Source: Sabellastarte sp. h YS-2021
Taxonomy: Eukaryota; Annelida; Polychaeta; Sabellida; Sabellidae
Assembly (NCBI GenBank): GCA_964017235.1
Contig: OZ024929.1
Location: forward strand, 163,603,609 to 163,667,608
DNA length: 64,000 nt
Direction of reading: 5' to 3'
Shown: positions 58,462-64,000 of the stretch, piece after piece
Layout: each line of letters opens with the position of its first letter
Numbering within the stretch: position 1 is the stretch's first letter
Notes under the pieces: model-generated
The model's input: the letters and a program-made list of their open reading frames with translations, nothing else
What the model was told of the DNA's origin: nothing
Database searches by the model: none
Made by a program: the position numbers and the translations under genes

Positions 58462-59572
58462 TTGGTACTTTACTGTCTATCTCCAAATATAGTCTTCCAT
58501 TTCGAACCGACATTTACTTTCATTCATATTATATGGCGATGTGCATGTGTGAAACTGAGCTATAAATGCCGGAATCAGTACAAAAATACCAATCTAGATG
58601 ATAACTGAAGCAGGGTGAACTTTGACACTAAGGCAGTTTGTCAACATGACCATAGGGTCTAATTTACGGCATAATTGGCACTGATGGTATGATTGTTTTG
58701 AGGAAAGAGGGGATAGCTTCTATTGATCTGGCTGCCTTTTCTGCATTTGTCGGTTAAGTTGCTGGCTGCTCTCCTTTCTGTCTTTGTTAATGAACAGTGT
58801 TATTAGCCATTGCATTAATTTGAGCAGCAACAGTGTTTCTATGGCCACTTTGTAGTGGTGCCAGTGCACCTGAGTGTAAAACACAAAGGACACTGCATTA
58901 TATCCACATTGAAAAAAAAGAGTTTTGGAAATACTTTCACCTCAAGCTCAAGTCTTCATTCCCTGTATCTCAAACCTCTGATGCTTTAGTCTGTCCTGTT
59001 TTATCAATTTTTTTTAAGGAAAAAGTTTGTCAAAAACACAATGCTTGTTACAGTCATTAATAAGAACACAACAGAATGTCTGGGGACTAACTAATTATTT
59101 TGGTCAGTAAAACTACTAAAAAGCAACAATAGAAAATCATGGATGGCTTCTCGAAATGCTGGTCATGGCAAAAATTCTAGACACTGTCATTTTTATTTTT
59201 TGTGTCTTGATGTATCTGAAAACAATTTCTTTCTTGGTGGTTTAGCTGAGAATAAAATAAGTTTGATTACAAGTGTTCAGCAAATTCAAAGTTGGTTGCA
59301 GTTTTTCAGTCTTGTATTTAAAATATTATGTGAATATGTATATGAGGGTTTATAACAACTTTTGGGACAGGTTTTACATGCTGTTTTTTTTCTTAAAAGT
59401 TGACCTGTAAAAAATCAGATCATTTTAGAGAAACGGTGGAACTTAGTGGTGCAGTAGGCGCAGTAGGTGTTGCTATGGTGAGTTTATATTTTGGTCTCTA
59501 GCTCTCAGCTGTATGTGGGAAATTGGCATTATTTTTAGTTGGTCATCAGTTGCCGGTGTAGTATAATAATAG
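58460..59572 (+). other. Kinase intron, nothing recognised
   Basis: A possible worn SINE-like stretch near 59440-59560 (AGTTGGTCATCAGTTGCC) is too weak to assign. Confidence 0.35.
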
Positions 59573-59596
59573 TACTGTAGGGTGCACCCTACAGTA
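59573..59596. repeat. Perfect 24-bp palindrome
   Basis: TACTGTAGGGTG is followed directly by its reverse complement CACCCTACAGTA, flanked by imperfectly inverted AATAATAG / GTAATAAT. Confidence 0.9.
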
Positions 59597-61284
59597 GTAA
59601 TAATCTACTGGTTTGATCAGATCCCTCCACCAATGAAACTGCCACATTGTGGTGTAAACAATGTTAGTCATTATATTTGAAACAAATAATGCTTGAGTTT
59701 AATCTTTTAGATATTTCCAAAAATAAGCTGATAGATGTCCATAATTAGTGTAATCCATGCTAGCCAACGTTGGAAAAAAGTCTTTGACATTGTAAAAATA
59801 TTTCTACAAAGATTCGCTTTTAGATTTTGATGATTTTCTGTATGTATTGACCATTATTTTCCCAGTTAAATTAATCATGTACATACTTTTTTTTCTCATT
59901 CAAAAGTTACTGGAAAAATTGAAAATAGTGATATTTTACAAGCATATCTTCTCACCACAGAGCTGAACTTTAATTTGTCTGTTTCAGTACAGGCTTACAC
60001 TCGAGTGGATTAGTTTATGAGGAAATCATGTTTGTCTGATTTTGTTTGAGTAGAAAGGAAAAATTGCAGTGGAGTGGTAGGGATTTTTGAGTGAAGAGGG
60101 TATTGATTCAAAGGTTAAAGCTGAGGCTTCTTTTATATGTAGAAACGGCAAAGTGCTTCCAAATACAGTGAGAGCCTGATTTTACTGATATTTTGACAGT
60201 TGGTGCCATATTGTTCTCTATAAACAATTGTAAAAACTGCCTGAGACAAAGGGGTAAAAAGGTAATTTTTGTGGTAAATTCTCCTTGTACCTTTAAAAGT
60301 CCTGCATCTTTTCGTTTCCATTTTCTTCTCTCTTTCCGTTTATCACCCTCCATTCAACAGGATCTTATTAACAAGTACGTGGAAACTGAATGGTACTGTT
60401 ACTGCTTATTAAATGTTTCTGTTGAATTAACTCGCTGGGAAATTAGGTTTCTTCCTTTATATAAATTAGCCAGTGTTTCAAGTAAGAGAAAGAGAATCAA
60501 GCTAACTATGTAGCATTACTTGTTGTTGATGTTGTAATGACATTGGGAAGGACAAGCCATTGGAGTAGAAAATTTGATAGTGGATTACAATAGGCTGGGC
60601 ATCACTTTTACCCATATCCCCCCTCACCACCCTTCTTCTGTCATTCCTCTGTATGTGCACACACACACCTTGAGTGTGCCTAGCACCACAACTGATGTTA
60701 TCACAAAATGTCACTGGCCACCTCTGCCAGAAGACTTGATTATCTCGCTTGGTCAGTTGGCATTAGTCTGATCTTCTCCTTGCTTTGTCTTCACAATGAT
60801 GAGGCTTCTTGAAAGTATCCCTTTCCCACCCATATTCCAAGTGTCTGGATTTGTGTGGCATCAACATCTCTACCTGTAGTCAGTACACTGGATGTGTTCA
60901 CCTGGTAGATTCATGCTACTGTTTGTTCACCAAATGGTTTATTGTGACTTTGCTTATTCCATTGTCTGAATTTCTTCCTTTTCCTTCCCTTTTTTGGAGA
61001 ATTTTGGATGCACAGTGTCCATTTTGGTATTGATATTTATTTGGCCTTCTACATCAAAGTACCATTGTTTCAGTTATATAGTAATGGACAGTTGGAAAAT
61101 CTGCATATCAGTTTGCAACATGGTCTTTCTAATGACCAGAAGTAGAAATACAAAAACTAGAGATTTGTTACGCACATTATGTAAGATTTTGGCCATGGAT
61201 GATCAAGTATTGCAAGTTGTAGTGTCATCATTTCAAAGTGAATCCACTGCAGACATATACCTTTTGAAAAAAACTTTGCAAAGA
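59597..61284 (+). other. Kinase intron, nothing recognised
   Basis: A 106-codon frame at 60193-60513 and a 161-codon frame at 60994-61479 were checked for kinase subdomains (VAIK, HRDL, DFG, APE). None are present. The second frame crosses a C homopolymer. Confidence 0.45.
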
Positions 61285-61322
61285 CCCCCCCCCCCCCCCC
61301 CCCCCCCCCCACCACCACCACC
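61285..61322. repeat. C26 run followed by ACC repeats
   Basis: 26 C followed by four ACC units. It is translated as a polyproline stretch in a fortuitous frame. Confidence 0.95.
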
Positions 61323-61825
61323 TCTCTTAAGTTGGCCACAATTTATTGTGTTAGGAATACCAGGAATGCCAGCTGTCTGGGTATATGTGACAGTTAACAA
61401 GTCTTTCTCTGTTGCAGAAAAATGTACTAAACTCTTGCTTCACCACTGCTTCCAAATTTCACTAACTGCCAACACATAAGATACATTGTTAGATGTTCTG
61501 TGTAAATGGCCCCTGTAGTACATCGAATTTTAAGGTATTCAATAATTTAAATGTGAGTAAGTAAAAATAGGGGAAGAGTTATTTTGCTATCTACCTGGCT
61601 AGCAGTGTTATAAAAATACTTAAAAGTCTAATATTGAAGACTACCTTAATGTGGGGATCTTTTATTTGGCCTTCTCTCCACAGAGAGACATTACTGCAGT
61701 TAAATGATGTACTTGTTTGATTGAATCCAGCACTGTAAACCCGGGCCCCTGACAGTGCAGGAATTGATTCCATTTATCACTCCAGTTCATTTGTCTCAGT
61801 GTCCCTGACCATTGTGTGTTTGTGA
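61323..61825 (+). other. Kinase intron, nothing recognised
   Basis: An acceptor-like TTTCTCTGTTGCAG near 61409-61418 is followed by a frame without kinase motifs, so it is not taken as an exon. Confidence 0.4.
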
Positions 61826-61826
61826 G

Positions 61827-61850
61827 GTGGGGGTGGGGTGGGGGGGGGGG
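61827..61850 (+). repeat. G-rich tract
   Basis: GG-TGGGGGTGGGGTGG followed by a 10-G run; potential G-quadruplex on the plus strand. Confidence 0.9.
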
Positions 61851-62317
61851 ACTGCAACACAGATTTGAGGCAAAAAAATAGAGAGTGTGCCAGGCCATAT
61901 ACATTGTTACACTAATGTCAGCACTATTCCTTTCGCTTGCCCCATTGGTCAGGTTTGATTGCTACTTAGATGACCATGCATAGAATGGATAACAGGAAAT
62001 GCAACTGGTTTGTCTTCCAACATATTCTTCCCCTATTCCACTGAACTGAAAAAATTATTGTCTGTTTGTCCAGAACATAAATTCTGAACTCTGAAGTGGT
62101 GGACTAAAAGTCTTTACTGAATTAACTGGATCTTATTAGCAAGAAAAATTGTTCCTGTTCTTGTGAGATAGTTTTTGTGTTCTACCTGGCCTCTCTGTGT
62201 TAAAGACATATGCTTGCTCCATGGCGCTCTCAGTTTGAGACAACGAATTTGTGTTTTGCACCTTAAACCCTGATACCACCATAAAGGTCAAATATATTAC
62301 ACCTTAGATCACACAGG
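61851..62317 (+). other. Kinase intron, nothing recognised
   Basis: No coding segment or repeat recognised. Confidence 0.4.
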
Positions 62318-62370
62318 GGGCCACAGTGGCAGAGTGGTAACACTCTCGCCTCCCACATCTGAGGCCTGGA
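62318..62370 (+). repeat. SINE-B head fragment
   Basis: GCCACAGTGGCAGAGTGG and TAACACTCTCGCCTCC, CATCTGAGGCCTGG follow the SINE-B head order (A-box region). The copy stops where the TGTACA array begins, and its 3' part is not found nearby. Confidence 0.55.
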
Positions 62371-62497
62371 ACTTGCAACTTGTACAAGCAGTTTGTACAA
62401 GTTGCAACTTGTACAAGATTGGCTGTACAAGTTGTAACTTGTATAGAATTTCACCATCAAATAATCCCAACTTGTACAATACTGTTGTACAAGTTTT
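62371..62497. repeat. TGTACA palindrome array 1
   Basis: Six TGTACA sites and one TGTATA lie at 62381, 62394, 62410, 62424, 62440, 62473 and 62486. They are separated by spacers such as AGTTGCAACT (16-bp centre spacing) and AGCAGTT (13-bp spacing). The first five sites are regularly spaced. The whole can fold into nested hairpins on either strand. It shares a 40-bp stretch with array 2 in the same orientation. Confidence 0.85.
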
Positions 62498-63460
62498 ACT
62501 TAAAAATAATTTTGGTTAAATAAATTAAATTAACAATTTTACTGAAAATATTTTTTATTTTACATGTATAAATATCCAAGTTAATGTGAGAGTGTCATAT
62601 ATATATAATTTTCCATGAAAAATTAACACTGAATTTACAGAATACCTTGAAAATTTTTTCAGTAACATTTAAAATACAAAAAAGTTATCAATATATCTGT
62701 ATATTAATATGTTAAGTTGGTACTTTATCACTCGCTTCCGTGTTAAATACTAAGTTCAGCATAAATGTAAGCTGTTCCTTATTGATGCTTGTAAAACTTC
62801 AGCTTTGTTCCCAATGGAGCTATGGGACTGTGGAATGGGGTCTTTTCTCTTTTTAAAAATACTTAGGCAGAAAAGTTTCAATAATAACAATCATACTTCA
62901 AAGATGAAAGTTTATAAGATGATGAAAGTTATAAGTAAGAAATAGAAATCTTCTAAATGCGATCGACTGTGTTGGTATGGCTTTCTATAGCATCCTGGCT
63001 TTTTTTGTGATTTACCTCTAGGTAATTAACTAGGATCACACGTGGGTAAGGGTAAGCATCAAAGGACAGGTGATAGTATATCCTTAATTGTAATTGACAC
63101 ATGCTTTTCATTAATAAAATCCTTGTATATTCTTGCAATTCAGATGTGGTTTTATCATCATAAAATAATTTTATGTGTCCCTTTGTTTTGGAACAAATAA
63201 ATTTAGAAGAATTGTTGACAAAAAAGATGATTATAAATCATACTAGTGTGACTCAAACTTTTAAAATAATATAAAGATTAACATTAAAAGTTTTGTAACT
63301 GTCAAAAAAAATTATGAAAATATTCACGTCAACAGTATGCTTTCTCATCAAAGAACTATAGTCTACACTGAATTTGTCATTCATGAAGATCGGATATGTT
63401 GATTTTATGAATTTTAAAGTATAAATTCATAAAAATACAATGGTTCAACTGAAAAATATG
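62498..63460 (+). other. AT-rich spacer between the two TGTACA arrays
   Basis: Very AT-rich with no gene or repeat recognised. Confidence 0.4.
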
Positions 63461-63627
63461 GAGCTTGTACAAGTTGCAACTTGTACAGGTCCAAAATTTG
63501 TACATGTTGCAACTTGTACAAGTCCACCTGTACAAGTTCCAACTTGTACAAGCTGTTTGTACAAGTTGCAACTTGTATAGATTTCTTGTACAAGTTCCAA
63601 CTTGTACAAAATCTCAACTTGTACATA
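63461..63627. repeat. TGTACA palindrome array 2
   Basis: Ten TGTACA sites and one TGTATA start at 63466, 63482, 63499, 63515, 63529, 63545, 63558, 63574, 63587, 63603 and 63620. The spacing is 13-17 bp. Spacers alternate among AGTTGCAACT, AGTTCCAACT and short AGCTGTT-like types. Overlapping frames on both strands (repeating LVQVATCTS / NLYKLQLVQ) are by-products of the repeat, not genes. Confidence 0.9.
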
Positions 63628-64000
63628 ACATACATATATATATTTAAGACCTCTTTATTTGATGTTTTTTCCAAGTATTACTGTTCTTGTCATTATATTA
63701 AGTAGATCTATTGCACAGAATGTTCTGATCAGTTTGTAATATAGTTGGTAGCACACTTCATAAGAAATTGTTGATTTGGAATTCTGATATTGTGACCACT
63801 TGCACCACTCCAGTGTCCTCTACCAGTAAATATGCCCATGTCAATCAACCTGTTGGAATGCAGTGTTAAAACTTTCAAGTCTTGATAACATTTCCCACTC
63901 AGTTGCATTGCGTTGGACTAGCCGATCATGGTGCAATGTTAATTTTCAAGAAGCTGTTTCCTTTTGAAACAGCTATGTATGTTTCCTTGAACCCTAGAAT
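63628..64000 (+). other. Window end, nothing recognised
   Basis: Presumed kinase intron. No exon with kinase motifs is seen before the window ends. Confidence 0.4.

Noticed and set aside
60193-60513. 106-codon plus-strand frame ending after an acceptor-like site, considered as the next kinase exon
   Set aside because: It lacks the VAIK, HRDL and DFG motifs expected for the following kinase exons.
60994-61479. 161-codon plus-strand frame with a polyproline stretch
   Set aside because: The prolines come from a 26-C homopolymer, and no conserved motif is present. Frame continuity across such a run is not evidence of coding.
62371-63627. CRISPR-like interpretation of the regularly spaced repeats
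   Set aside because: The repeats are 6-16-bp palindromes with repeated, not unique, spacers. The context is an animal genome without cas genes.
63377-63705. Overlapping frames on both strands with repeating LYKLQLVQ-type residues
   Set aside because: They are translations of the TGTACA palindrome array and occur symmetrically on both strands.

Overview
The window looks like nuclear DNA of a lophotrochozoan animal, most likely a mollusc. The sequence is AT-rich and gene-poor, with spliced rather than operonic gene structure. It is full of tRNA-derived SINEs, decayed non-LTR retrotransposon ends, MITE-like inverted-repeat elements and homopolymer tracts. The only long open reading frame is an intronless SoxC gene. 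Organism assignment is inference; nothing bacterial, viral or organellar is visible. Nearly all short open frames are chance or repeat-derived.

Layout. 1-6.5 kb: a SINE (SINE-C), a broken reverse-transcriptase tail, a 761-bp MITE, a field of about 150-bp tandem repeats and a 1.4-kb composite repeat. 6.5-18.3 kb: sparse DNA with a palindrome cluster, a minisatellite, an insertion bracketed by a 13-bp direct repeat, and a TACCG-ended MITE. 18.3-31.7 kb: a second copy of the composite repeat, several SINEs (one nested inside another), a fold-back element and another MITE. Some short splice-bounded open segments at 11-12.6, 23.2-24.2 and 44 kb could be exons of unidentified plus-strand genes, but support is weak.

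31.8-35 kb holds the clearest gene: a TATA promoter with four CCAAT-type boxes, a 410-residue SoxC transcription factor (HMG box plus the diagnostic C-terminal activation domain), and a long AT-rich 3' UTR. 35-52.5 kb is again repeat-dominated: a degenerate GC-richer motif array (38.3-39.2 kb), two inverted copies of a 0.73-kb TIR element (40.3 and 42.9 kb), perfect palindromes at 41 kb, and a 2-kb cluster of diverged repeats (50.4-52.5 kb) interrupted by a SINE with a perfect 17-bp target-site duplication.

52.7-64 kb holds the start of a second gene. A short first coding exon encodes the N-terminus of an AMPK-related (SIK-like) protein kinase and ends at a good splice donor. A cluster of ACGTCA (CRE half-site) motifs lies upstream. 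The rest of the window is probably its first intron. That stretch carries a SINE split by a MITE, a reverse-transcriptase tail, several C- or G-rich tracts, and two arrays of regularly spaced TGTACA palindromes at 62.4 and 63.5 kb.

Working names: SINE-A ends in a tail like GGGACGTAAAACCCCAAC. SINE-B has a body with TTTGGTAGTTGC and CAGTGCAGAACCTTGACC and an ACCCCAAAT-type tail. SINE-C carries ATAAATGGTCATCC and ends near a TATAGCGCTTTGA-type tail. No pathway links the two genes from sequence alone: SoxC is a developmental transcription factor, and the kinase, if SIK, acts on CREB co-activators.
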